Shown here: positions 22,525-34,672 of the stretch, one piece after another
How the letters are laid out: each line of letters starts with the position of its first letter
How positions within the stretch are numbered: position 1 is the stretch's first letter
Position numbers and translations under genes: made by a program
Origin: Geosiphon pyriformis
Lineage: Eukaryota; Glomeromycota; Glomeromycetes; Archaeosporales; Geosiphonaceae
Length of the DNA stretch: 64,000 bases
Direction of reading: 5' to 3'
Assembly (NCBI GenBank): GCA_016748015.1
Contig: JAAOMT010000591.1
Location: 316,740 to 380,739 of the forward strand
Notes under the pieces: generated by a model
Told to the model about the DNA's origin: nothing
Seen by the model: only the letters and a program-made list of their open reading frames with translations
Databases searched by the model: none

Positions 22525-24833
22525 AATAAGCTTGTTTTGTTGTTGTTGTTGTTATTGTTTTTTATTAAATTTAATAAGCAAGACCCAACCACTATCTAAA
22601 AATTAGAAATAAACTAAGTGTTCTAGTGCTAAATATAGTTCATATACTTTCTATATATAATCAGCTATTTAAGCCAGTTTAGGCTATACTAAGTTAATAC
22701 AGCAGAAAAAAACTTACTCAAAGATAATATTTTTTGAATAACATTAAATAAAGTAACACTACAAAAAACCAATTCAACCAGCTATTCAGTTGTTTTTAAA
22801 GAGTTAGTTTTAATACTAACAGATTTATGTGTCCAAAAAAACATTAATTTAGAAAACATATTATTATTTATGTCAATAAAATACTTCAAATTACCAAACA
22901 TATCAACATTGTTTATGTAACACTTTTTTTTAAAAAAACCACTTTTTTTTCCAACTTATTAACAACTTTGCTAAAAAAACTTAAATAAATTATAAGCTTA
23001 TTGATCTTTAAACTAAAAATACTGCTTAAAATAAGATTACTCTTAATAAAATGTTTAAATACAGTAATCAATATATTAATAGGTTTAATAATTAATTTAA
23101 CCAAAGCCAACAACTTAATCAAATCAAATTTCAAAGACACTAGTTGAAAGGAAAACAGAAAATTACCAATAACAACAGAAAAAAAAACAAAAACTTCCAA
23201 AAAAAAAATTCAGAAGAATCTGAATAAACAGAGACCTTAGCATAAAAAACATTACTTGCAAAACATGATTTGAATATCTTGGAAGCCATAAAAGAAAAAA
23301 GCAGAAAAACTGTGCAATTTGCAGCCAAATGACCCATTTTTTGGCATTTAAAACAGCACTAACAATTAGGAGTTTTTTACCAAATATGACATTTTCATAG
23401 TGTACTAGTCTTAACAACTGCAGAATTCAAATCAACTTAAGAGCCAAATATAATCAGAGCAAACTGGAAATAATAATCAGAATTAGATAAATGAAAAATA
23501 AAATAAGTCTAACTACTAACTTGAAAAATCATATTACTAATCTCAAAAGCAGTACAGCCAAAAAAAAGATTGACCAACTTGGCCTTAAATTTATTATAAA
23601 ACAAAATAGTATTTTTTTAATTTACAAAAGAAAAAATCCAAACACTATTTTTGTCTACTAATACTGACTAGTAATTAAAAGTAAATGCAGCAGTATCTAA
23701 TTCATTAAAGTAAACAATTATGTATTGTCAAACACCAATAGGCTTTAGCACAACACAAAAAACTTTACCAAAAACACTAAAAACTAACTTAATATTAATA
23801 ACAGACACACTTAAGAGTATATTATACAGTATAACAACAGCAAAAAAAAAACCAAACTCAGAAACTACCAAAGACTTGGCAATTTTAAGAGTGATAAGAC
23901 AAACAAAGCTTGTAAGCTTAATCAGAAATATAGTATCCAAAGAACTTTGGAAAGCAAACTTCATACAGAAAAGCTTTATATTGTCTTTTAATACTGACTT
24001 TGCATCCAAGAAATCATGTACAAACCAAAAAACAGCCTTAATATAAGCCAATTTAATCTTGAAAGTATCATCAGACACTAAAATAGAGACCACCTACTCA
24101 ATAAATCTTTGATGACTAATAATAATTTTCTAAGTATTATCAATGACAGCACCAAAAACCAAAAAAAATGACTCAGTTTCTATTTAATTAGCCCAGTTTT
24201 TAAAAACATGTTATTTAATAGAAGATAGTTGTTTTGCTTCTAAAATTGGCAAAAATCTGCCAAAAGACATTATATTTAACAATACAGTCAGTGGTTAATC
24301 TTGGCTTATCTTGGATGATATATTAGATAATGCAGTAGAAATCTCAACTAAAATCTCAATTGAAATCACAAAGAAATTCAGTGTAATAATAGCAAAGGCA
24401 AATAACTGTTTCCACTTTTTTGAAACTTTGGTTTTTTTGACCATTTTAATTAAAAAAGTAGTACTAAAAACACCAAGTATAAAAGCTATAATAGAGAAAA
24501 CCAACTTGTTAACTGGTTTGCTATTAAAAATCTTTGGGCTCTTGAAAAAAGTAAAGACAATATTAGAACTAATCCAAATGTGTCTTTTTAAGAAAACTCT
24601 GACTGGTAAAAAACCAGTCAAAAATAAAAAAGATGTTTCAATGATTACCAAAGACAGCTTTTCACTATTAATATCTAAAAAAAATATAATTAAAACATTA
24701 TGTTTAGTTCTTCAATAACAGAAAAACTTTTTTACATTGAAATTTTATTAGTTACTATAGAAAAAGTAATGAGTACAGCTTTTTTACTTTTTGCTTTGGT
24801 TATAGTCATAAAATTTTTGTTTTTGTTGTTTTG
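22525..24833 (-). mobile_element. LINE-type ORF1-only unit, copy 3 (minus strand)
   Basis: About 2.3 kb, inverted relative to copies 1 and 2. Reading the minus strand, ORF1 begins near 24,805 and runs down to about 22,790. It is followed by the same 3' section (ATAGTGGTTGGGTCTTGC) and a CAA-repeat tail. No ORF2 is present. Flanks TTAAAATAA and TTTAAATAA may be an eroded target duplication. It lies inside the decayed LTR described separately. Confidence 0.7.
22790..24805 (-). pseudogene. Gag-like LINE ORF1 remnant (copy 3) with intact zinc-knuckle residues
   Basis: Several stops and frameshifts are present, but the CX2CX4HX4C zinc knuckle near 23,300-23,345 is complete (CFKCQKMGHLAANC), unlike in copies 1 and 2. 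Open segments include 24,651-24,295 and 24,093-23,728. The TGA after the RNA-recognition-like region (about 23,734) coincides with the stop in the other two copies. Confidence 0.65.
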
Positions 24834-27800
24834 TTTAAATAATTAATTAGTATTTTTTTGCTTTTTATTATTTTTGCTATATATACATAAATTTTTATAA
24901 TACAAAATTTTTGAAATTTTTATAATTTTTTTGAGTTATTGCTAAAATTTCTGAAATTTCTACTAGTATTTTTGAAATTTTTGGTATTATATGTTTTAAT
25001 AATTTTCTATTTTGCTATTGGTTATTTATATTATTATTATTTTTGTGTTTTTATATGAGTAATATTATCTTTTTTTTTAATATTAAGCTTTTACAAAATT
25101 TTTAGTTTTTTTTTTGAATAAATTACATATTTTTTTTTCTATTATGATTTTGAAAACTTATATTTTCAGCTTTTTAAATTAAAAATTGTTTATTTTTTTC
25201 AGCTGTTTTACTATTAAATTTTTTAATATTAAATGTAATAGTATTTTATAAAATTTATAAAATATCATATATAGTTGGTAAATTGCTTTTAAATGAGTTA
25301 TTAAGTTGTTTTTTCTAATAAAATGTTTTACTTATTGTATTATTTTTTTGTTAAACATCTATTTGGAATTATTAATATATATTATTTGAATGTTTAATTA
25401 TTGTTTTAAGTAGTAATAGCAATATGCTATTGAAAACTGTTTTTTTTAATTCTTTTAGTCTTTTTTATTGGTTTTTCTGGTTAAATATTTGTTACTAAAT
25501 TTTTAAAAGTTTTTTTTTACTTTTCCAATAAATTTTTTTACATAGTTATTTTTTTGTTTTTAAGTTTTGCTGTATGAAATTTTCTTAGCTGTTCTGTTTT
25601 TTTGAGTATTTTTATAACAAATTTTTTATTTGTTGACTGTTATTTCTATGTTTAAGTTTTTAGTCTTTAATATTTAAAATAATTATTATATTATTATATA
25701 TATTTTATTTATTATTTTCATTTTTTGTTTTGTTTGTTATATGTTCTGATTATATATTTATAACAATTTTTAGTTTTATAATATAATAATAATTGGTTTA
25801 ATTAGTATTTTTTGTGCTTTTAATTAAAATATATTAAAAATTGTTAATGTTTTACTATAATATAATTTTAGTTAATTTTTATGTGCTGCTTTGGTCAAGA
25901 TTTTGTTTTTAGTTTTAGTTTGTATAATTTATTTCCAAGTATTTTTTCAATTTAGAATAATTTATTGTTATTCAAGTAAAAAAACTGATTTAAAACTGTT
26001 AAAAAACATAATAACTACATAAAAATATAAATTAATATAAATTAATACAAAGTAATATATAATAATATAAAATAATATAAAATAATACACAATAATACAA
26101 AATAGCACAAAAAAATTAGTAATAATATGAGATAACTAATTATAATATAAAAAAATAAGACAATAACTAAAATAATGAATAATAACTAATAATAATAAGC
26201 AATAAGTTTAGTAAATAGAAAAAAACAGATCAAACAAGAATTAAATTAATATTTTTATTTACTCTTAGTTTTAGAAACTCTTTTTTTTTTTATATTTCAA
26301 ATTTACCAAATAAAATATTATTGTTTAATTTACAAGTTTATAATTTTAATATTTTAATTGTCAAAAATTGATTAATTGTTTTTACTTATCTTTATTTTAG
26401 ACCTAATATAATTAACATAAATGCTTTTAGAATCTTAATAACTTGAACTAATTACTTTTGATTACTGTAATTAATAAAATATTAATTTTTATTTATTTTT
26501 TTTATTTATTTTTTATTTTTTTATTTTTTATAGAATGATAACATTAAAAATTAACTGTTTTAAAATTAGACTTTATAATAGCCTGGTAAAAAAAAAGAAG
26601 GTTTTTCTAAGTTTAAATATTAATTTTATCTTGTTAGTTTATTAAAAAGGCAAAAAAACAATGTTAGACTTTAATAATTGTGCTTAACTAGCTTAAAAAA
26701 CACAATTATAATAACACAATTAAAAAAACAATATCTCTGTAACTTATAACAAAAGAATTTAATAAATAAAACTTTAAACAAGAAAATTTTTAAAGACTAA
26801 TAACTTATTTTACTATTAAAACCACTTTATTTAAAAATTATTTTTGCTTTTAGTAAATTATAAGCATCAAATATTACAATCATATTTTATTAAATTTATA
26901 TATAATATCATCTTACTTTGGGTCAAAGTATTTATTCTATTGGTTTTTATTTTTGTATAATATAATAATACTTTGTTTTTAATTTTAAATTTAGCTGGTT
27001 TGTTTAATAATTAACTATTATGTCTTTTTTTTTGTTTTTTTGTGACTCTTTAATACAATCAACTGCTTTTTTTTTGTTTTTCTAAGATTTTTATTAAGTT
27101 ATATGTTTGTTTTAATAATATTATTTAAAATGTGTTTTTTGTTATTGGTTTTATTAAATATATTACTATTTTTTTTTAGAGATATTATTATTTTGTTATA
27201 TATTAATTTAAATAATATTATTTAAATAGTATTTTGCTTTATTATTTAATAAGCAAATAGTATTAATAATATAAATATGTTTTATTCTTTATAGTTTTTT
27301 TAACTAATTTTAACTAATACTTTATATAATATTTTATTAAATTTTTTAACTAAGTTATTTGTTTGTAGATAATATAATAATAATAATAGTTTTTTGATTT
27401 CAAATTTTTGGTTTAATTTTGCTAATGTTTTGTTTACAAAATAGGTTCTTTAATTTGATAATAGTTTTTTTGAATATTTATGTTGACATATTAAGTTTTA
27501 ATAAATAAATTTAACTACTAATTTTGCATTAGCTTTTTGTATAATTTTAGCTTTTGGTTATTTGATAAGATAATTTATAACAACAGCAATATATTAATTG
27601 TCTCTGCTTGTTATTAATAATAATTTTATTAAGTTAATTTTAATTTTATTAAATAATTGTTTAATTTTAATTAATCTTAGTGGTTTATTTTATTTTATTT
27701 TATTTTTTCTTTAATAAGTATTGTAGTTTTGTATATATTGCTTTATATCTAAGTATACTGTTAATTAATAGTATAATTGTTTATTTTTTTTTAGTGTTAA

Positions 27801-28000
27801 TTTTTAATTAAAATATTTTGTTGTTGAATCTGAGTACATATTAAATAATATTGTTTTTTTTTCTTGTTTTTTTACTACTTTTAATAATTGTTTTGATTTT
27901 GTTGGTTTTTTTAATATAGTATATTTTGTAATTAATATAATGTCTGATTTGTTGGTAAATATTATTTTGTTTATTTTAAGATAATTTTTTTTAAACTGTT

Positions 28001-28314
28001 TTGTAATAATATAATAAGCTAATTATTAATTCTTTTAAACATTCATGTTGGCAAATTAAATCTTAATACATAAATTTGGCTATTGTTTTAGCATTTGTTA
28101 CTTAAATAGCTCTGATTTTAGGCTATTTAGTTAAATAATCTATAACTACAATAATATAACAATTTTTTTTTAAATGTAATTAAGAAAAAACCAACCAAAT
28201 CAATCTTAATTCTATCAAATAGATTTTCAACTAGAATAAATTAAAGTGGTTCTGTGGTTTTGGCTCTTTTTTTCTATTGACATAAGTCATAATTAATAAT
28301 ATATTCAAAAATAT
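28001..28314 (-). mobile_element. Decayed Ty3/gypsy integrase remnant, left part (interrupted by element 1)
   Basis: On the minus strand this follows the integrase of the intact families. CATTCATGTTGGCAAATTAA at 28,041 corresponds to ATTCATGTTGACATATCAAA at 40,738. The match to the zinc-binding HHCC section continues up to the left end of element 1 and resumes after 35,951. It is non-coding. Confidence 0.55.
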
Positions 28315-28968
28315 TGTTATGGTTGAAACTCATAATTTTTATTAGTTATCACATGTATTAGTCACTGATGTCATATAATTAGCCACTCTATTTTTAGATA
28401 GTGATCATTGACCTGATTAATGACCTGACCGTTGACCTGGTCATTGACCACTTTCAATAGCTATATAAGCAATGAGTCTCTTAGCTGTAGAAAATCATCT
28501 CTCAGACAAGAATCAAATAAATAAAAATAACAACTTTCATCTCAATCACTTTCTTATCACTAATTTCTCTTTCCCTACCTTCAAGTATCTGAACATCTTT
28601 GAATAAAAGATTACTTGTTGGCCTTTTTCTGTTTGAATAATTGTAGTATTTGAAAATTATTTGAATAAACGTGACTGAAGAGCACAAATTGATATCTGAT
28701 ATTGAATTCTAAGAGTGCCAACATGAGACATAGAATTATACTAGTGGTTATCAATTGTTGACAGTACGGACTATCCCTCTACCTTCAGATTCCCTTGTTA
28801 CCTTTTGAAAAGAATAGCAACTGAAATATTTTATAAGACTGATCTCACACATTGAATCCATACTTATTTAATTTGCTCATTGAAGTTGAATCCCCTTTGA
28901 TTATTTCCATTACCCTATAATCCTGTTCTTCCTTGCTATCCATTAGCTTGTTACTCCAACCCATAACA
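28315..28968 (+). repeat. Element 1 5' LTR
   Basis: Begins TGTTATGGTTGAAAC and ends CCAACCCATAACA. The U3 array (28,407-28,450) and a TATA-like CTATATAAGC (28,461) are described separately. Same length as the 3' LTR. Confidence 0.92.
28407..28450 (+). promoter_or_regulatory. Four 12-bp TGACC repeats in the U3 of element 1, upstream of a TATA box
   Basis: Four consecutive 12-mers start ATTGACCTGATT, AATGACCTGACC, GTTGACCTGGTC and ATTGACCACTTT. They end about 11 bp before CTATATAAGC. The 3' LTR has the same array at 35,390-35,433. The position suggests an upstream activating array for LTR transcription; the binding protein is unknown. Confidence 0.6.
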
Positions 28969-28974
28969 TAAAAG

Positions 28975-28991
28975 TGGTGCTCCCTGTGAGG
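28975..28991 (+). other. Element 1 primer-binding-site candidate
   Basis: TGGTGCTCCCTGTGAGG starts six bases after the LTR. The initial TGG fits the CCA end of a tRNA primer. I did not match it to a particular tRNA. Confidence 0.55.
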
Positions 28992-29020
28992 TTGTCAAAA
29001 TTCACTTATTCCCTCATTGT

Positions 29021-30547
29021 ATGGGTGATTACTCATATCTGCCACAGCAATCAGAAGAACACTTTGCAACACATAACAGAAACAACCTAGATTTCATTGA
29101 ACTTAATCCTCTGCCCTTCTGCTTGATCTGCTTCCCCCTTGAAGAACAATCCAGTAGACAATTCCAAGACTTTTGGAACTGGTTTTTGAATAAGCATTCA
29201 GCTGAAACCTACACAGCTTATACAACCTATTACTTTGACCAAGCTTATTTTGAAAACAACTTTGAAAAAAGAAACAACAGTATTAATCAGCTCTTATATT
29301 CTGCAACCTTTGAACAACAGCCCCTTGATTTCGAATATCTGAATTATCAAATCCACATTTGGATTGCTGTCCATCAAGCAACTGAAACTCCCTTTGAAAC
29401 AGAAGAAGAAAGCTACCAAACTGCCCCTGTTTTTGACCTTTTATCAAGCGAATCAGACTCGTCTATACAAACAGTTACCTCTGAACCAATGGCTAATGAC
29501 TCCATGCAAACAAACATTCTGGCCACTCTTCAAGGTATACAAACTGCTCTAGAAAGAAGAAACAATACCCCACTACTATTATTTAGAGGTGATGTACAAG
29601 ATCCAATTGAATGGTTGGATGATTTTGAGAGAACTGCCACAGCCAACCAGTATAATGAAGAATACAAGTTCTAAATTGTTGGTGGCTACCTCCAAGGCTC
29701 TCCTGCTATCTGGTTCTCACAAGAAACAGATGCCAATGCTCAACACAAAATAATCAGATGGACACCAATCAATGCTGGAAAAGAAAATACCTCTTTCACT
29801 ACCCGATTTGAGGCCAAGTTCAGAACCCCAATATTAATATCCAAATGGCGCATAAAATTGGAAAGAAGAACCCAAGGCCCTGAAGAAGTAGTGACTGAAT
29901 ATGCCAAAGCTATTAGAAAGCTAATCAAACATGTAGACTCTGAGAGAAACTGGACAGAAGAACAAAAGATTCATTTCTTCACAAAAAGATTGAGAACTGA
30001 TTTATTTTATGCTTTTTGGCCTCTCTTGGCCTTAAAAAACAACTCTACAATAAACATGGCTATTGAACTTGCCCAATGAATTAAAGACAACCAAAGAATA
30101 CATTTGGAATCTACACTTCCAGTTTTTGCTCCTGCTCCTGTTATGGCTCCTGCTCCTCAAATGGCTGCTGCTTCTTTTGCTGCCCAAACTCAAGATCCAA
30201 ATGAACAATTAATTGATAGACTTACAGCCAATCTTGCCTGGTTATTAGAACCTTTGGCACAAGCAGTCAAAGATAACTAGCAACCACCAAGACTTAGATA
30301 TGAACCTCGTTTTAACCAGCCTCAGCAACCTCCCTATCAAAGACAGCAAAATTGTGACCCACCTGTGTGCTATCATTGTGGATTAACTGGACATTATTTA
30401 AGAGATTGTAACAATCTTTTACTGCCTCCTCTAGCTCCCAGAAACAATGACAACCAAAACAAGACCCAACAACAACAACAACAATGTCCCCAATCAAAGA
30501 CCCAATTATGCCAATATCAATTTCTTTGGAGAGGGTCCTTTAGTTGA
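29021..30547 (+). pseudogene. Element 1 gag (capsid and nucleocapsid) with internal stops
   Basis: The ATG at 29,021 opens 217 codons, then TAA (29,672), TGA (30,077) and TAG (30,278) interrupt one continuous frame. The capsid-like region includes LLFRGDVQDPIEWLDDFERT, then FTTRFEAKFRTP, the usual retrotransposon gag core. The nucleocapsid has an intact CX2CX4HX4C knuckle, CYHCGLTGHYLRDC, near 30,364-30,406. Gag packages the RNA into a virus-like particle. Without suppression of the stops only the N-terminal part would be made. Confidence 0.85.
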
Positions 30548-30661
30548 AGCCACTGTTTATCAGCCTTTAAACTGGTAGGTGCATCTCTAAAGGGTGAGAG
30601 TGCAAGCCAACCAGAAGAAAACCCCTTTTACACTTTTAACTTAATTGATGATAACCATGAC

Positions 30662-31297
30662 ATGAATGAACTAGCAATCAACATCTCAGAACCAACCAGA
30701 AAGAAGAAGAAAGCCAAGGTTGATTTCGTTTTAGACTCCAACAAAGCCTCAACTTCTGCTGCTGATAACAATAAGCCACCAAAGGCTAAAGTCTTTAAAA
30801 ATCCCTCAAAGTTGGAACCCTCAGAAATTGTACAAAAATCTGGACCCTATTCCGTTGTCAAAGATCTCATGGAAACTCCAGCACATATTATCTTTGGCCA
30901 GTTAATGACCCACTCACAGTTCAGAAAGGATCTTCACAAATCCTTGATCCCAAAGAAAAAGACACCAAAAACCAACAAGTGTTCTTGCCAAGCTGGACTT
31001 GCTGACAACAGCAATGTTACCCCTTTGATTTGTAAGACCCAAGTGGCTGGATACTTCATTGACTTAATTCTGAACAGTGGATCATCTGTTAGTGTTATTG
31101 CCAAACACTTCTTGGAAGCAATTAGTAGAAAGATTGATGAACCTTCCACCAAACCATTGACCAATGTACATGGTGACAAAAAGAAAGGACTGAGTATTGC
31201 CAAAGCTATTCTTGTCTGCATTAATAGAATCAGCATTGAAACTGACATAGAAGTTTCTAAAACCAAGGAATACACCATCATTGTTGGCAATGAATGA
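30662..31297 (+). pseudogene. Element 1 aspartic protease region, active-site Asp replaced
   Basis: In frame with gag. The retropepsin core is readable (FIDLILNSGSSVSVIAKHF), but the catalytic DSG triad is NSG at 31,073, consistent with one G-to-A change. The frame stops at TGA 31,295, where relatives have Trp (GNDWL). The N-terminal 100 codons are Lys/Pro-rich linker. It cannot be an active protease as it stands. Confidence 0.8.
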
Positions 31298-31639
31298 TTC
31301 AAGAAAGCAAAAGCTTTGCTTGATTATGAACTTTGTGAATTAACCATCAGATGTGGTGAGAAACCCATTGTGGTTAAGTGTCACCATTAGACAACTCCAC
31401 CAGTACTCAAACAAAACCAAGAAGAAGAACAATCAGATGAATCAGATGATGAAGAGAGCAATGAAGAAAAAGAACAAGAAGAAACTGCTGAACTCACCTA
31501 TACCATCTTCACCAACAATGGCAAACTACTGGACAATGTTAAAGCAGACAAAGAAGGAATCATTGTAAATGGCAAGCTAATCTGCTGGCCTTATTATGAT
31601 ATTCTTAGAAGAACCTTTGAAAGAAAACCTGGCAAGAAA

Positions 31640-31750
31640 GCCAAATACAGTTTTTGGTGGCATGGTCCTTGTGCCCAGTGTTGGTGCAACAAACCCTTGT
31701 ATTCTCCAAGCAATGAATGCAAATTATGCCTGATCTATTACAGAGATTGG
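31640..31750 (+). pseudogene. Element 1 Cys-rich patch between protease and RT
   Basis: In frame with gag-pol, GPCAQCWCNKPL followed by NECKLCLIYY gives two CX2C pairs about 16 residues apart, a possible single zinc-binding unit. It occupies the place of the larger Cys-rich module in elements A, B and D. Confidence 0.5.
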
Positions 31751-32053
31751 GAACCAATCAGTTTGATACTCAGAGAAGAATTGAAAGAAGTACAAAAGTC
31801 CTTTGAGAATAAACCATCTGAGATCCAATTACTGATTGTAGAACAAAAAGAACTCTTCTCAGAAGAAAGAAAAATAGACATTGAAAATTTGCTGGCTAAA
31901 AATAGCCCAGTTATTTTCAAAGAAGGTGATACCCTTGGATGTATCCATGTGATACAACACACCATTACTATCAGAAAAACTTGACCCATCTATTTGAAGC
32001 CTTATCAATCCAATTAGCACAATGATGAGTTTATCAAGAAAGAAATAAACCCA

Positions 32054-33240
32054 ATGAAAAAACTTGAATTCATACAAGAAACCAAGAGTGAATGGGCTTT
32101 CCCAGTTGTAGTGGTATTCAAGAAAGATGGAACACTATGCTTCTGTGTCGACTATTGCCAATTAAATGCCATCACTGAAAGAGACATGTACCTACTTCCT
32201 AAGATTGATGCAATGTTAGACCAATTCAAAGATGCTGCTTTTTTCTCAACTATTAACTTAACTGCTGGATTCTGGCAAGTAAAGATGGATCCAAAAAGCA
32301 GAAAAAAAACTGCCTTCATCACCAAGTATGGCACTTATAAATTTACAGTCATGCTCTTTGGTCTCACCAATGCCCTTTCCACCTTTCAATGCTTAATGAA
32401 TAAAGTATTTGAATCAGTCAAGGAAAACTTTGTTCTAGTCTATTTGGATGACATAATAGTATACTCAAAAACCTGGGATGAATACTTGGAATATTTGCAA
32501 AAGGGTTTTGACCTCCTTAGAAATGCTGGCCTTAAGATCAACCCAATCAAATCTTTCTTTGGAAGACAATCCACCCAGTTCCTTGGTTATCTTATCACAA
32601 AAGATGGAATCTTTCCTGACCCAGCGAAAGTTGAAAAAGTCCAAAACATCAAACAACCAATGAACATTCATGAACTACACTTTTTTCTTGATTTGGCCTC
32701 TTATTATTGCAAATTTGTCAAGGATTTCTCCAAAATCGCCTCTTCTCTCAATCAGCTACTCAGAAAAAATGTCAATTACCATTGGAAAACACATCAGCAA
32801 AAAGCCTTTGAAACTTTAAAAGAAAAACTGGTTACAGAACTCATCCTCAAGCAACCTGATCTAGATCGACTCTTTATCCTCCACACTGATGTATCTGGCT
32901 TTGGACTTGGTGCTGTTCTCTATCAGAAAGATGAAAATAGCAAAGAACATGCCATAGCCTATGCCAGTAGAACCCTTTCCCCAGCAGAACAGAACTATTC
33001 AGTCACTGAACAAGAATGCTTAGCAGTAGTATGATCTACCAGTTACTGAAGCAAGTATCTTCTTGGTGTGAAGTTTTTGGTGGTAACAGATCACCAAGCT
33101 TTGGTTTGGCTGCACAACAAAAAGAGACTAGAACACAAATGAATAACTTGCTGAATACTCCACTTGGATGAATTTGACTATGATATTCAACATTGCAAAG
33201 GAGCTAATCATCAAAATGCCGACACTCTCTCCAAACTTAC
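32054..33240 (+). pseudogene. Element 1 reverse transcriptase and RNase H
   Basis: A 326-codon open stretch (32,054-33,031) covers the RT: TINLTAGFWQVKMDP (first catalytic Asp region; the family usually has LDL), LFGLTNALSTFQ, and an intact YLDD at 32,441-32,452. The RNase H begins FILHTDVSGFGLGAVLYQ and runs through a TGA at 33,032 to the ADTLSKL tail near 33,220. The frame upstream is broken by a TGA at 31,982. RT copies the element RNA into DNA and RNase H removes the template. Confidence 0.88.
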
Positions 33241-33404
33241 ATCTAGTGACAAAACAACCCTCTCAAACCAAACCAACTTAATTATTAGTAATTCCCTCTT
33301 TTTTGACAAACACAATAATAAACTTGGACAACTACTCTGCCTTAATAGAATTTTTGGGTAAAGGATAATACCCACCAAAATACACACGACAACAAAGAGA
33401 ACAT

Positions 33405-34571
33405 TTGTGCAAACAATCAAATTTCTATTTGATTTGCCAGAACCAACTTTATAAAAAAAATAAAAAAGATTCTAACCACCCCCAGAGAGTTATCAGATTT
33501 GAAGAAAGAAAAATTGTGATCTACAATATGCATACTGATCCATTAGCTGGACACTTTGGAAAAACAAAAACAATTCAAAAAACTCTAGCTTGCTATTATT
33601 GGCCTACCTTGGGAAAAAACATTGCTGAATACATTAAAACCTGTGATATTTGCCAAAGAAAAGGAAAACCCAATCACAAAAAAAATATCCATCCAATCTC
33701 TGTTGGTCAACCCTTTGACAGAATTGGTATAGATGTTGTTGGATCTTTAACAATAACTCCTAATGGCAACAGATACATTATCACAGCTACTAACTATCTT
33801 ACAAAGTGGATAGAAGCAAGAGCCACTCCAGACCAAACAGCAGTCTCAATAGCCAATTTCATTTATGAAGATATTATTTGTCGCCATGGCTGCCCCAAAG
33901 AACTTTTATCTGACAGAGGAAGAGCTTTTCTCAGTACACTTGTTGAAGAACTTTGCAGAAAAATGGGAATACGTCACAAACTTTCCTCTTCTTATCACCT
34001 CCAAACAAATGGCCTAGTAGAATGTTTCAATAGAACACTATGTGAAACCCTAGCCAAAACCAGTGAAGAAACAAATTTATGGGACAAAGTACTGCCTTCA
34101 GCTTTGTTTGCTTATAGAACTGTAAATTATGACATAACAAGTTATGAATCCTTTTATTTACTCTATGGATGCATGGCAACCCTATCAATAGAACCTAACA
34201 TTGAGACAATACCCTTTGAAGAAATAACAATAGGGAATTACAAAGACATTTTGCAAAGAAGACTTGGTATCATTCTTGACTCATTAGTAGAAGCACAGAT
34301 AATTGCCTTTGAAAAGATAAAACAATTCCAAGAGAAGCTTAAGAAAAAGAAAACATATAAAACACTTTCCTTAAGTGTTGGTGACTTAGTTTTAGAATAC
34401 TGTTCAGACAGAGACAATGTCTATGATAATAAATTCTCTAGCTGGTGGAAAGGACCCTTTGTAGTCAACAAAGTTTTGAACAATGGTTCTTATATCTTAC
34501 AAAATCAATATGGAACAATCTTTAATGATTGCCCTGTTTATGGTACACGACTCAAGAAATATCACAAATGA
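33405..34571 (+). CDS. Element 1 integrase (open, 388 codons)
   Basis: The longest open frame in the element, shifted relative to RT. It has the zinc-binding HHCC domain (MHTDPLAGHFG with CDICQRKG), the catalytic core residues in IGIDVVGSLT, ELLSDRGRAFLS and TNGLVECFNRTL (the D, D, E triad is preserved), and a C-terminal GPF-type module (WWKGPFVVNKVL). No chromodomain follows. The start is uncertain because it would normally be released from Gag-Pol. Confidence 0.85.
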   Translation: MCKQSNFYLICQNQLYKKNKKDSNHPQRVIRFEERKIVIYNMHTDPLAGHFGKTKTIQKTLACYYWPTLGKNIAEYIKTCDICQRKGKPNHKKNIHPISVGQPFDRIGIDVVGSLTITPNGNRYIITATNYLTKWIEARATPDQTAVSIANFIYEDIICRHGCPKELLSDRGRAFLSTLVEELCRKMGIRHKLSSSYHLQTNGLVECFNRTLCETLAKTSEETNLWDKVLPSALFAYRTVNYDITSYESFYLLYGCMATLSIEPNIETIPFEEITIGNYKDILQRRLGIILDSLVEAQIIAFEKIKQFQEKLKKKKTYKTLSLSVGDLVLEYCSDRDNVYDNKFSSWWKGPFVVNKVLNNGSYILQNQYGTIFNDCPVYGTRLKKYHK

Positions 34572-34672
34572 CCTGATTGGTTACCTGTTGTAGTAATACC
34601 AACCCAAATGATTAACAAAAATCAGATATAAATAAATGCACCATTCCCAAAACAGAGGTATCTTCAATTGAC

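Larger units (their letters stand above)
21985..28000 (-). mobile_element. Ancient minus-strand Ty3/gypsy element, extremely AT-decayed, split by LINE copy 3
   Basis: Read against element A, the segment 21,985-22,524 matches the inner part of its LTR (for example TTTGGTACTTAG against TTTGGTGCTTAG) and 24,834-25,060 matches its outer end (TATGAGTAATATTATC against TATGAGTAACATTATC). The two LTR halves are separated by LINE copy 3. Beyond 25,060 the internal region follows element A's post-integrase and integrase sections. Near 27,440, AAAATAGGTTCTTTAATTTG corresponds to AAAGTGGGTTCCTTGGTCTG at 40,698. The match continues to about 27,990. Nearly all C and G have been replaced. There are no open frames. 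Confidence 0.6.

Noticed and set aside
33405-34620. Chromodomain at the integrase C-terminus (chromovirus)
   Set aside because: The sequence after the GPF-type module lacks the aromatic cage pattern and ends soon after; no chromodomain seen in B either.
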